Positions 43,753-51,133 of a stretch of 64,000 nucleotides of DNA are shown piece after piece; within the stretch, counting starts at the first letter, position 1; every line of letters starts with the position of its first letter. Below the pieces are notes generated by a model. That model saw only the letters and a program-made list of their open reading frames with translations, did no database searches and was not told the origin of the DNA. A program made the translations under genes and the position numbers. This DNA comes from Butyrivibrio sp. AE2015. GTDB taxonomy: Bacteria > Bacillota > Clostridia > Lachnospirales > Lachnospiraceae. Where the stretch lies: contig NZ_ATVR01000003.1 in the NCBI RefSeq assembly GCF_000420825.1, positions 147,353 to 211,352 on the forward strand, written 5' to 3'.

Positions 43753-43929
43753 ATGGGTTTGATAAGCAATCAGGGAGTGCGCCCGCTGGGCGATGACCAC
43801 AATGAATTCATTACAAGGGAGGCCAAGACATTGGCATTAGATAAAGATTTTTTAAATATCGCAATGCTTGGAGATAGAGAGATAATAGGGTCAACCCCGA
43901 AGAATCCAGTAAACAAGCGGGATGGGTGA
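43753..43929 (+). CDS. 58-residue small open frame sharing the GLISxQ-PLGDxH segment
   Basis: Starts 'MGLISNQGVRPLGDDHNEF', continues 'ALDKDFLNIAMLGDREIIGS' and stops at TGA. No ribosome binding site is obvious. Its first 15 residues repeat the segment upstream of the UPF0489 domain. It may be a small protein or a duplicated 5' piece of the UPF0489 gene. Confidence 0.3.
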   Translation: MGLISNQGVRPLGDDHNEFITREAKTLALDKDFLNIAMLGDREIIGSTPKNPVNKRDG

Positions 43930-45128
43930 TGATCCAGGATTTGACATTTCTCCATAAATTCCCTTTTTGGGTCGAGAGAAGCGTCCGATGGACATCGGAA
44001 GTCTCGTAAAGTGGAACAGGTTTCTTGAAAGTTCTATTTTGACCCAAACAAAAAGAAGGCGGGGAATTTAACAGGAGGAAAGTCAAATGCCCTTATGAGA
44101 TCCAGGTCTCATTTAGGGCTATTTGACGTTTTAAGGAATTTAAAGGAAGTAACGACCACAGCGTACCGACCTAAGTTCCCTGAGACACAAGATATATGGA
44201 CGAGAATATGGCTCAACCACTATATCTATGTAAAATTGGGTGGTTTTGGTTATTAACCATATTGCGCCGAAATGGAAAAGAGGAAAAAGGTGAAAAATCG
44301 GGATTTTTACATAGATGTTGTATGTGAGTGTATGCTCAACCACAATATCTATGTAAGGATCCGGAGGGAGAAAATAGACTCAAATTTTGGTTGACTGAGG
44401 AGAAAATGAGCAGAAAAACGGAAAAAATCAACCAAAACCACAACATCTTGTGGTCAAGAACAATCTCCATTCATAGATTTATGTAAGGAGTGGCTGAACA
44501 GCATCAAGGCCTCAAAAAGAGGCCAAAAATGGCTTGAAACCACAAGATATAGTGGTTGGTCGAGAGGCCCATTCATAGATTTATGTAAGAGAGGCAAAAA
44601 TCATAAAAAAGAGCTGGAAAAATCGCTAAAACCACAACATCTTGTGGTCAGGCGAAAAGGCTATTCATAGATTTATGTAAAGATGACCTCATTGGGAGGA
44701 AGAGTTGATGAATTGATGAAATCTCGTGTGGTCATCGGCGAAGCCGCTCATCAAGGTTGGAAAACAAGGAGATACTCCATGAGAAGGAAAACTCTTAAAA
44801 ACCACATGTGATCAATGATGTCCCATGTTTGGGAACCAAGATATGGTTCGCTTACGGTCGCTGCACCTCCGGGCGGGCGCTACGCGCTGTCTCATGTGTC
44901 CGAGTGTTCAATTTCTCGGCATTCTTGCCTCATAAGGATGTAAAGATGTAAGGCCGAACATACTGACGCACACAGGCTACAGGTTACAGGTAACAGCCAA
45001 CAGGCATACACAGGTATGCACGTAGATAGTAGAGATCCGGAAATGATGGAGACGGGAGAGCGGTAGCTTGCCCTTCGGTTTGCTCCCTTCCGCGAACGGT
45101 CAAACACAAAGGAGAAGAATAGAACTAC
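43930..45128 (+). other. Long non-coding region inside the LoaP operon
   Basis: About 1.2 kb without a plausible gene, inside an operon. It contains the hairpin repeats at 44185-44680, a segment with GATGACCTCATTGGGAGG at about 44694-44711, a GC-rich stretch around 44850-44895, and an ACAGG-rich stretch around 44980-45015. It must be transcribed if the genes after it depend on the promoter at 42473, which makes it a natural site for RNA control. Confidence 0.6.
44185..44680 (+). repeat. Array of repeated hairpin units (CCACAAnATnTnGTGG + CATAGATTTATGTAAG)
   Basis: Three clear units of 92-102 bp. Each has a CCACAA...TTGTGG-type palindrome (44438-44453, 44540-44555, 44632-44647), then the box CATTCATAGATTTATGTAAG or one-base variants (44468-44487, 44570-44589, 44661-44680), then variable sequence. 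Two diverged units precede them, with TATATCTATGTAA at 44221-44233 and ACATAGAT...ATCTATGTAA at 44309-44356 (perfect 10-bp inverted repeat 44307-44316/44347-44356). The last palindrome copies are CCACAACATCTTGTGG twice and CCACAAGATATAGTGG once. Confidence 0.8.
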
Positions 45129-45713
45129 ATGACAATAATCAAACGCATACTATCAATCTCCGCTGGCCTATCTCTACTGTTACTCCTGTTCGGATCCTCA
45201 ACCCTCCTCGGCATCCTGACAGATAGAGTTGAGGATGCCCTCGAGTACTATTTGCCAGCAGGGAACGTTGGAATTGCACTCGTTGTGGACAATGGATCTG
45301 AAGATGCGATACAGATTGTGCCTAATCAGACAACACCTCTCAGTATCAACATCACAAACATAGGTTCTAAGGACTGCTATGTGTTTGTGAAGATGATGAT
45401 CCCGGAGATCAGTGGTCACCCGATCCTAAGTCTCACACCTACCGGCAACTGGATGATTATTGAGAACCAGAGCTCCGATGGGTATGCGACTGCTGTTTAT
45501 CAATATGTGGTTGATGGAGAAGGGAAAGCGCTGGAGGCTGGGCTGGACACGCCAGAGATGGTGAGTGAGGCGAGATTTTATGACTTTGATACGATGGTTG
45601 ACTTCAGCGGAGAGATGAGGATAGTAGCATACGCTGTTCAGACGGATGGATTTGATGGAGAGATGAGTGCATCAGATATTTGGACGAGCGTAGTGACAGC
45701 GGTTGGGGAGTGA
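45129..45713 (+). CDS. TasA/CalY-like secreted protein
   Basis: 194 residues. An N-terminal signal sequence ('ILSISAGLSLLLLLFGSSTLLG', about 7-28) is followed by a beta-rich domain: 'VDNGSEDAIQIVPNQTTPLSINITNIGSKDCYVFVKM' region, then a C-terminal 'GEMRIVAYAVQTDGF' resembling TasA/camelysin-type proteins processed by SipW. The next gene is a SipW-like peptidase, the classic partner. AAAGGAGAAG lies upstream. Probably a matrix or surface protein made together with the exopolysaccharide. Confidence 0.7.
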   Translation: MTIIKRILSISAGLSLLLLLFGSSTLLGILTDRVEDALEYYLPAGNVGIALVVDNGSEDAIQIVPNQTTPLSINITNIGSKDCYVFVKMMIPEISGHPILSLTPTGNWMIIENQSSDGYATAVYQYVVDGEGKALEAGLDTPEMVSEARFYDFDTMVDFSGEMRIVAYAVQTDGFDGEMSASDIWTSVVTAVGE

Positions 45714-45724
45714 GTGTGGTTAAG

Positions 45725-46240
45725 ATGAACAAAGTCAGATGTACCCTATCTAACATCTACACGGTTTTATGTTGTGTGGTGGTAGTCCTTGGGGTTGTTA
45801 GCCTGATTGCGGTCATCATGGGCATCCGCCCGTTTGTGATGATCTCTGAATCCATGTATCCGGAAGTTCCTAAGAACAGCTTAGTTCTTCTGGACACGAG
45901 AGCTAACATGACTGACGTAGCCGTGGGGGATAACGTCGCGTATGTGCTGGGGAAAGTGGAAGCTATGCATAAAACCACTCGCGTCTCTTCTGATGAAAAT
46001 GGAAATGTTGATGAGATCGTGGTGAGGAGTCTGGCTGATGAAGGGACGAGTGTGGTTACAGCTGATACATATCTCGGTAAGGAAGTCTTGAGCATACCTG
46101 CTGTTGGTGGATGGATACGGGGAGTTTTGGATTATAAGTGGATTGTGATTGGAATCGCGTGTGTGTTTATAATTGTTGGGTGTATTCCGAGGAAGATACT
46201 TGATGAAAAGAAGATAGTGGAGAGTGCAGAAGGAAATTAG
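45725..46240 (+). CDS. sipW: SipW-like (ER-type) signal peptidase I
   Basis: About 171 residues with an N-terminal helix ('IYTVLCCVVVVLGVVSLIAVIMG'), the catalytic Ser in 'MISESMYPEVPKNSLVLLD', a His ('VEAMHKTTRV') where typical bacterial enzymes have Lys, and a C-terminal helix ('WIVIGIACVFIIVG'). The Ser/His pair marks the archaeal/ER-type SipW group. The frame is open further upstream; GTG at 45710 overlaps the preceding stop and is an alternative start. Its substrate is most likely the TasA-like protein encoded just before it. Confidence 0.85.
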   Translation: MNKVRCTLSNIYTVLCCVVVVLGVVSLIAVIMGIRPFVMISESMYPEVPKNSLVLLDTRANMTDVAVGDNVAYVLGKVEAMHKTTRVSSDENGNVDEIVVRSLADEGTSVVTADTYLGKEVLSIPAVGGWIRGVLDYKWIVIGIACVFIIVGCIPRKILDEKKIVESAEGN

Positions 46241-46241
46241 C

Positions 46242-47324
46242 ATGAAGCAACATATAGATTTGAACAATAAAACAATACTGGTTACAGGCTCTCCGGGATT
46301 TATCGGAGCCAATCTTGTGATGAGACTGTTATCTACTTTGACCGGTGGAACCGTGATTTCTTTCGACTCCATGAATGACTACTATGATCCGAAGCTGAAG
46401 GAGTACCGGCTGGGTCTTATAAACGCTGCAGCGGAGAAGAGCAAGGTCAAGCATGTATTCATCCAAGGAAATCTTGCTGATAAGGAATTAGTGGATGAAG
46501 TGTTCAGCATGTATAAACCGTCCATTGTGGTTAACCTCGCAGCGCAAGCTGGAGTGAGGTATTCAATCGACCACCCGGATGTGTATATCGAAAGTAACAT
46601 TATCGGCTTCTTCAATATCTTAGAGGCATGCAGACATAGCTATGATGGTGGAGAGTCTGGCGTGGAGCATCTTGTGTACGCATCTTCCTCGTCTGTCTAC
46701 GGCGGCAATAAGAAGGTGCCATTCTCAGTTGAAGATAAGGTGGATAATCCTGTGAGTTTGTATGCTGCTACAAAGAAGAGCAATGAGCTGTTGGCACATT
46801 CATATTCTAAGCTCTACAACATCCCATCAACTGGCTTGCGCTTCTTCACCGTTTATGGTCCTGCAGGACGACCTGATATGTTCTATTTCTCCGCAACCAA
46901 CAAGCTTGCACGAGGTGAGAAGATTCAGATTTTTTACTACGGCGATATGAAGCGGGACTTCACATACATAGATGATATTGTCGAGGGGATAATTCGTGTC
47001 ATGCAGGGTGCTCCGGAGAAAAGGATAGGAGACGATGGTCTACCGGTGCCACCATACTCCATTTATAACATCGGCGGGGGAACGCCTGAAAACCTGTTGG
47101 AATACGTGAAGGTGTTGCAGGAGGAACTTGTTAGATCAGGAGTGCTGAAACCTGATTACGACTTTGAGGGCCATCGGGAGCTTGTGGGAATGCAGGCTGG
47201 AGATGTGCCTGTGACGTATGCGGATAGCAGAGGGCTGGAAGAGGATTACGGATTTAAACCGTCCATAGATATAAGAACTGGCCTGAGGCGGTTCTGCGAG
47301 TGGTATAAGGAGTATTACAGGTAA
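46242..47324 (+). CDS. UDP-glucuronate 4-epimerase-like NAD-dependent epimerase
   Basis: 360 residues. Extended SDR: NAD motif 'GSPGFIGANLV' near residue 15 and catalytic 'YAATKKSNELLAHSYSKLY' (YxxxK), 'YGPAGRPDM' and 'GDMKRDFTYIDDIVEGI', which are typical of GalU/UDP-GlcA 4-epimerases. With the UDP-glucose dehydrogenase downstream it would turn UDP-glucuronate into UDP-galacturonate. The ATG at 46242 has AGGAA a few bases upstream. Confidence 0.85.
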   Translation: MKQHIDLNNKTILVTGSPGFIGANLVMRLLSTLTGGTVISFDSMNDYYDPKLKEYRLGLINAAAEKSKVKHVFIQGNLADKELVDEVFSMYKPSIVVNLAAQAGVRYSIDHPDVYIESNIIGFFNILEACRHSYDGGESGVEHLVYASSSSVYGGNKKVPFSVEDKVDNPVSLYAATKKSNELLAHSYSKLYNIPSTGLRFFTVYGPAGRPDMFYFSATNKLARGEKIQIFYYGDMKRDFTYIDDIVEGIIRVMQGAPEKRIGDDGLPVPPYSIYNIGGGTPENLLEYVKVLQEELVRSGVLKPDYDFEGHRELVGMQAGDVPVTYADSRGLEEDYGFKPSIDIRTGLRRFCEWYKEYYR

Positions 47325-47658
47325 GTCTTTTGTTCATTGTGGATATCGGCGCAGTGGAGCGAAGTCGGAGGAGCAATCGAGGGAGCCGCCAGTTGAGCGT
47401 AGCGAAACGCCGACCGAGAGTGTCCGTAGACGAAGCGGAACGAAGCCGCAGAGCTTGAGAACCAACATATGAGATATCCCTTGGTTTCCTATCATGACCT
47501 TGATGACCACAAGGTGAGGAATAGATTAAAAGAACTCCTGGCAGATAAGTAACCAGGAATTCGATGACCACACTCGGAGGAGGGAAAACCGAGTGCTGTG
47601 TTCGATAATAATAAACGATTTCAAGTAGAATTAGTACATGAGGAGTACGTAAAGAAAA
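47325..47658 (+). other. Intergenic region with GATGACCACA motifs and a hairpin
   Basis: 334 bp. A GC-rich stretch (47345-47460) with repeated GCG-AAG words is followed by GATGACCACA at 47503-47512 and 47564-47573. The second copy enters a hairpin, CACTCGG/CCGAGTG (47571-47577 and 47589-47595), with an AGGAGGG loop. A 27-codon frame lies at 47470-47553. The same decamer occurs twice near 43.7 kb, so the motifs are shared between non-coding parts of this operon. Confidence 0.55.
47470..47553 (+). CDS. Possible 27-residue peptide
   Basis: 'MRYPLVSYHDLDDHKVRNRL' then 'KELLADK' and TAA. It has coding-like composition but only a weak ribosome binding site (GAGAACC), and the DDH codons are part of the repeated GATGACCACA word, so it may be chance. 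Confidence 0.2.
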
Positions 47659-48900
47659 ATGCGTAAATTTGAGGATCTTAAAATTGCAGTTGCCGGAACT
47701 GGATACGTTGGTCTCAGCTTGGCTGTATTACTGTCTCAGCATCATGAGGTTACTGCTGTTGATATCGTTCCAGAGAAGGTTGAAAAGATAAACCGGAAAG
47801 AGTCTCCTATTCAGGATAAAGAGATTGAGGAGTATCTGAAGAACAAGGAACTAAGGTTAACTGCTACTACGAATGGAGCTGAAGCATATAGAACCGCTGA
47901 TTTTGTGATTATCTCTGCTCCGACCAATTATGATCCTCAGAAGAATTTCTTCGACTGCTCTGCTGTGGAAAGCGTGATTGATCTGGTGCTGAAGAGCAGC
48001 AACCATGCTGTCATGGTCATAAAATCCACAATTCCCGTTGGGTATACAAAGCATGTGAGTGAGAAATTCAGAACTGACCGCATTATGTTCAGCCCGGAGT
48101 TCTTGAGAGAGTCCAAGGCTCTGTACGATAACCTCTATCCGAGTCGAATTATCGTGGGTTCAAGTGCTGAGCGTAAGAGTGATGCGGAGACCTTTGCAAG
48201 GTTGCTTCAAGAAGGCGCAATCAAAGAGAATATTGATACATTGTTCATGGGCACAACGGAAGCGGAGGCAGTTAAGCTCTTTGCTAATACATATTTAGCT
48301 CTCCGGGTATCGTACTTCAACGAACTTGATACATACGCTGAAGTGAAGGGGTTAAACACAGCTGACATCATCAAAGGCGTTAGCTTGGATCCGAGAATAG
48401 GTGATTACTATAACAACCCATCGTTCGGGTATGGCGGTTACTGCTTGCCGAAAGACACAAAGCAGTTGTTAGCAAACTACCAGGATGTTCCGGAAGAATT
48501 GATAAGGGCGATAGTGGAAGCGAATAGAACGAGGAAGGATTTTATCGCTGATAGGGTTCTTGAGAAAGCTGGGTACTATACAGCTTCGAGTATGTGGAAT
48601 GCTGAGAAGGAGCGTCCAATTACAGTTGGTGTTTATCGTCTTACCATGAAGAGTAATTCCGATAACTTCCGGCAGAGCAGCATTCAAGGCGTTATGAAAA
48701 GAATAAAGGCCAAGGGAGCTACGGTAATTGTGTATGAACCTACGTTAGCTGATGGTAGCTCGTTCTTCGGATCCCTTGTTGTGAACGATGTAGAGAGATT
48801 CAAGAATAGTTGTGACGCCATCATAGCGAATCGGTACGAGTCAGTATTGGATGATGTAGAGGATAAGGTCTATACGAGAGATCTGTTTAGGAGGGACTAA
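47659..48900 (+). CDS. UDP-glucose/GDP-mannose dehydrogenase family protein (UDP-glucose 6-dehydrogenase-like)
   Basis: 413 residues. N-terminal NAD domain '[15 protein letters not shown]', 'SAPTNYDP', '[10 protein letters not shown]', the middle domain with '[15 protein letters not shown]', and the catalytic Cys in '[15 protein letters not shown]'. It oxidises UDP-glucose to UDP-glucuronate with two NAD. The C-terminus ends '[10 protein letters not shown]', which recurs as a remnant upstream of loaP. It supplies UDP-glucuronate to the epimerase encoded before it. Confidence 0.9.
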   Translation: MRKFEDLKIAVAGTGYVGLSLAVLLSQHHEVTAVDIVPEKVEKINRKESPIQDKEIEEYLKNKELRLTATTNGAEAYRTADFVIISAPTNYDPQKNFFDCSAVESVIDLVLKSSNHAVMVIKSTIPVGYTKHVSEKFRTDRIMFSPEFLRESKALYDNLYPSRIIVGSSAERKSDAETFARLLQEGAIKENIDTLFMGTTEAEAVKLFANTYLALRVSYFNELDTYAEVKGLNTADIIKGVSLDPRIGDYYNNPSFGYGGYCLPKDTKQLLANYQDVPEELIRAIVEANRTRKDFIADRVLEKAGYYTASSMWNAEKERPITVGVYRLTMKSNSDNFRQSSIQGVMKRIKAKGATVIVYEPTLADGSSFFGSLVVNDVERFKNSCDAIIANRYESVLDDVEDKVYTRDLFRRD

Positions 48901-48902
48901 GA

Positions 48903-49367
48903 ATGGCAAAGCATAATAGAAAGCCTCGCTTATGTCTGGTCTCTTCTTCGGGCGGTCATTGGGAACAGTTGCAGAAGCTCCAGCCTCTTATTGATAAGTA
49001 TGAAGGATTCCTTGTGACTGAGAAAACGCAATTTCCAGAGAAGGCCAAGTATTTTATGATTCAGACGGACTTGAAAGATAAGCTGATGCCTCTGAAGATG
49101 ATTGTAAACGGCATACATTCTGTGGGCATTTGGATCAAGGAGCGCCCTGATTTCGTGATTACCACAGGTACTATGGTTGCTTATCCCTTTTACTTGCTGG
49201 CGGTTCTCTTCCATAAGAGGATTGTGTATATTGAGACCTTTGGTCGCGCCAATATGCCTACAGAAGCAGGGAAGATGATGGAAAAGCATGCGGATCTATT
49301 TATCGTACAGTGGGAGACACAGGTAAAGCACTATAAAAAAGCTGTATATGGAGGGTGCTTGTATTAA
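48903..49367 (+). CDS. Alg14/PssD-like glycosyltransferase subunit
   Basis: 154 residues: 'LCLVSSSGGHWEQLQKLQPLI', 'DFVITTGTMVAYPFYLLAVLF' and 'VYIETFGRANMPTEAGKMM' are typical of PssD/CpsF/Alg14, the membrane-recruiting half of a split GT1/GT28-type transferase. Its partner is the next gene. AGGAGG-like sequence overlaps the previous stop (GGAGGGACTAAGAATG). In capsule pathways the pair adds the second sugar, often glucuronate or galactose. Confidence 0.9.
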   Translation: MAKHNRKPRLCLVSSSGGHWEQLQKLQPLIDKYEGFLVTEKTQFPEKAKYFMIQTDLKDKLMPLKMIVNGIHSVGIWIKERPDFVITTGTMVAYPFYLLAVLFHKRIVYIETFGRANMPTEAGKMMEKHADLFIVQWETQVKHYKKAVYGGCLY

Positions 49368-49451
49368 ATCCGGTCATTCTCCTGTACTTCTATTATTCCT
49401 CTCCAGATGGAGAGCTTCGTAACCACATTCCATTCTGGGAGGTAAAAATTT

Positions 49452-49952
49452 GTGATATTTGTAACTGTTGGTTCAAGAGGATATCAGTTCGACAGACTGT
49501 TTAAGAAACTTGATGATCTATATGAAGATGGAACTCTGATTGAAGAGATGTTTGCTCAGGTCGGTACAAGTGAGTATAAACCAAGACACTACGAATACAA
49601 GGACTTTATCACGCCAGAAGAATTTGTGGAGAGGATAGAAGCTGCTAGTATTGTGGTTTCTCATGGGGCTTCCGGTTCTATAATGAAAGCCCTTAATGCT
49701 GGTAAAAAGGTTATCGCGGTAACGAGATTAGAGAAATACAAAGAGCATATAAATGATCACCAGATTCAGAATAATGAGGCATTCAGTTCTAATGGTTATG
49801 TATTGATGGCGGATTTGGAACTTACGAATCTCGGGGAATGCTTCAAAAAGATTTACGACAACACAGATGGATTAAGACCATGGGAGAACAAAGACCCATT
49901 GGCGATAGTAAAGATGATAGATAAATTTATCGAGGAGAATTGGAGGATGTAA
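49452..49952 (+). CDS. Alg13/PssE-like glycosyltransferase subunit
   Basis: 166 residues, the catalytic half of the Alg14/Alg13-type pair: 'MIFVTVGSRGYQFDRLFKKLD', 'FITPEEFVERIEAASIVVSHGASGSI' and 'KVIAVTRLEKYKEHINDHQ', the GT28 C-terminal donor-binding motifs. The start is GTG 49452 with GGGAGG 9 nt upstream. The 84-bp gap to the previous gene contains a CTCTCC/GGAGAG hairpin, unusual between two subunits expected to be made in equal amounts. Confidence 0.9.
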   Translation: MIFVTVGSRGYQFDRLFKKLDDLYEDGTLIEEMFAQVGTSEYKPRHYEYKDFITPEEFVERIEAASIVVSHGASGSIMKALNAGKKVIAVTRLEKYKEHINDHQIQNNEAFSSNGYVLMADLELTNLGECFKKIYDNTDGLRPWENKDPLAIVKMIDKFIEENWRM

Positions 49953-49959
49953 TTTGTAA

Positions 49960-51114
49960 ATGTATAAAAATGTGGTTATAAAAAAAGCATTAAAGGAAAG
50001 CGTTTTTAAAATTGCATCTTTAGTTAATTGTGTTATTCCTAAGGATGACAGAATAATACTGTTGTATTCATCAAATAAAGGCATATGGAGCAATTTAAAA
50101 TCAATAAAGGATTATCTTCTTGAGAATAGATATGATGAAAAATATAGGATTATTTGTGGTATAGAAAGTTATGAATATGCCGAAAAAGACACGAATAGAG
50201 TTACATATTATACAAAACTCAAATCCTTTTTAATATTTCTGCGTTCGAGACATGTATTTTATACTTCAGGACAAATACCAATTAAACCATCGCCCATGCA
50301 AATAGTTATACACTTAGATCATGGTTCTGCAAATTTTAAAAAATGTGGTGCTATGACAAATATAAATAATGGAGATGAATTTTTCTTTACCTACTATCTT
50401 GCTCCTTCTAAGGTATATATACCCATAGTTATGAAAGAGTATTTGTGTAAAGAAAACAACGTCAAAATTTGTGGTGAAGCTTGTACAGATGTGATGTTTG
50501 GGAACTACGAGAAATATGACCTGGGTAATTACTCTGCAATTATTCTTTGGACTCCAACATTTAGACAGTCAGATTATTATGGTTATGATGACTCTGAAGA
50601 AGAGTTACTACCTATGTTTGATGAAAAAAAATATGAAGAATTAAACGATAAGCTGAAATTGTATAAATTTAAACTAATAGTTAAGCTCCATCCGGGACAA
50701 GATTTATCAAAATACAATAAACTTATGTATTCAAATCTTGAAATATACTCTGATGTTGAATTTAGAAATAGAGGTTACGATTTGTACTCAATGATGCCAC
50801 AGATGGATTATATGTTGGCCGATTATTCATCTACATTTTTACAATTTCTTTTATTAGATAAGCCAATGGCGTTTGTAGTTCCTGATCTTGAGGAATATTC
50901 AGAAAAAAGGGGATTCGTTTTTGAATCTTATAGAGACTATATGCCTGGAGAATTCATTACAACAAGAGAAGAACTATATGATGTATTTGAGGCATGGAGT
51001 CATGGAGCGGATAATCACAAAGAAGAAAGAAGAAGAGTAAAGAATTTAATACATCGATATCAAGATGGTAATAATGCTAAAAGAGCGTTGGAAATATCAA
51101 AAATATCGTTGTGA
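49960..51114 (+). CDS. CDP-glycerol glycerophosphotransferase family protein (TagB/TagF-like)
   Basis: 384 residues. Recognised by 'DDRIILLYSSNKGIWSNLKSI', 'TYYTKLKSFLIFLRSRHVFYTSG', 'WTPTFRQSDYYG', 'LIVKLHPGQDLSKYN' and 'YMLADYSSTFLQFLLLDKP', the TagB/TagF fold, where HP and the DYSS motif bind CDP-polyol phosphate. It would add glycerol phosphate or a similar group to the glycan. The neighbouring nucleotidyltransferase-aminotransferase may make its activated donor. Confidence 0.85.
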   Translation: MYKNVVIKKALKESVFKIASLVNCVIPKDDRIILLYSSNKGIWSNLKSIKDYLLENRYDEKYRIICGIESYEYAEKDTNRVTYYTKLKSFLIFLRSRHVFYTSGQIPIKPSPMQIVIHLDHGSANFKKCGAMTNINNGDEFFFTYYLAPSKVYIPIVMKEYLCKENNVKICGEACTDVMFGNYEKYDLGNYSAIILWTPTFRQSDYYGYDDSEEELLPMFDEKKYEELNDKLKLYKFKLIVKLHPGQDLSKYNKLMYSNLEIYSDVEFRNRGYDLYSMMPQMDYMLADYSSTFLQFLLLDKPMAFVVPDLEEYSEKRGFVFESYRDYMPGEFITTREELYDVFEAWSHGADNHKEERRRVKNLIHRYQDGNNAKRALEISKISL

Positions 51115-51133
51115 GTAATAAAAGGAGAAAGAA

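Noticed and set aside
44140..44700. The hairpin repeats were considered as a CRISPR array.
   Set aside because: Units of 92-102 bp with two separate conserved boxes, spacing not constant, only three clear copies, and no cas genes nearby.
44840..45110. GC-rich words around 44850-44895 and the ACAGG repeats near 45000 were considered as a recombination or attachment site.
   Set aside because: No integrase gene, no second matching site and no clear symmetry.
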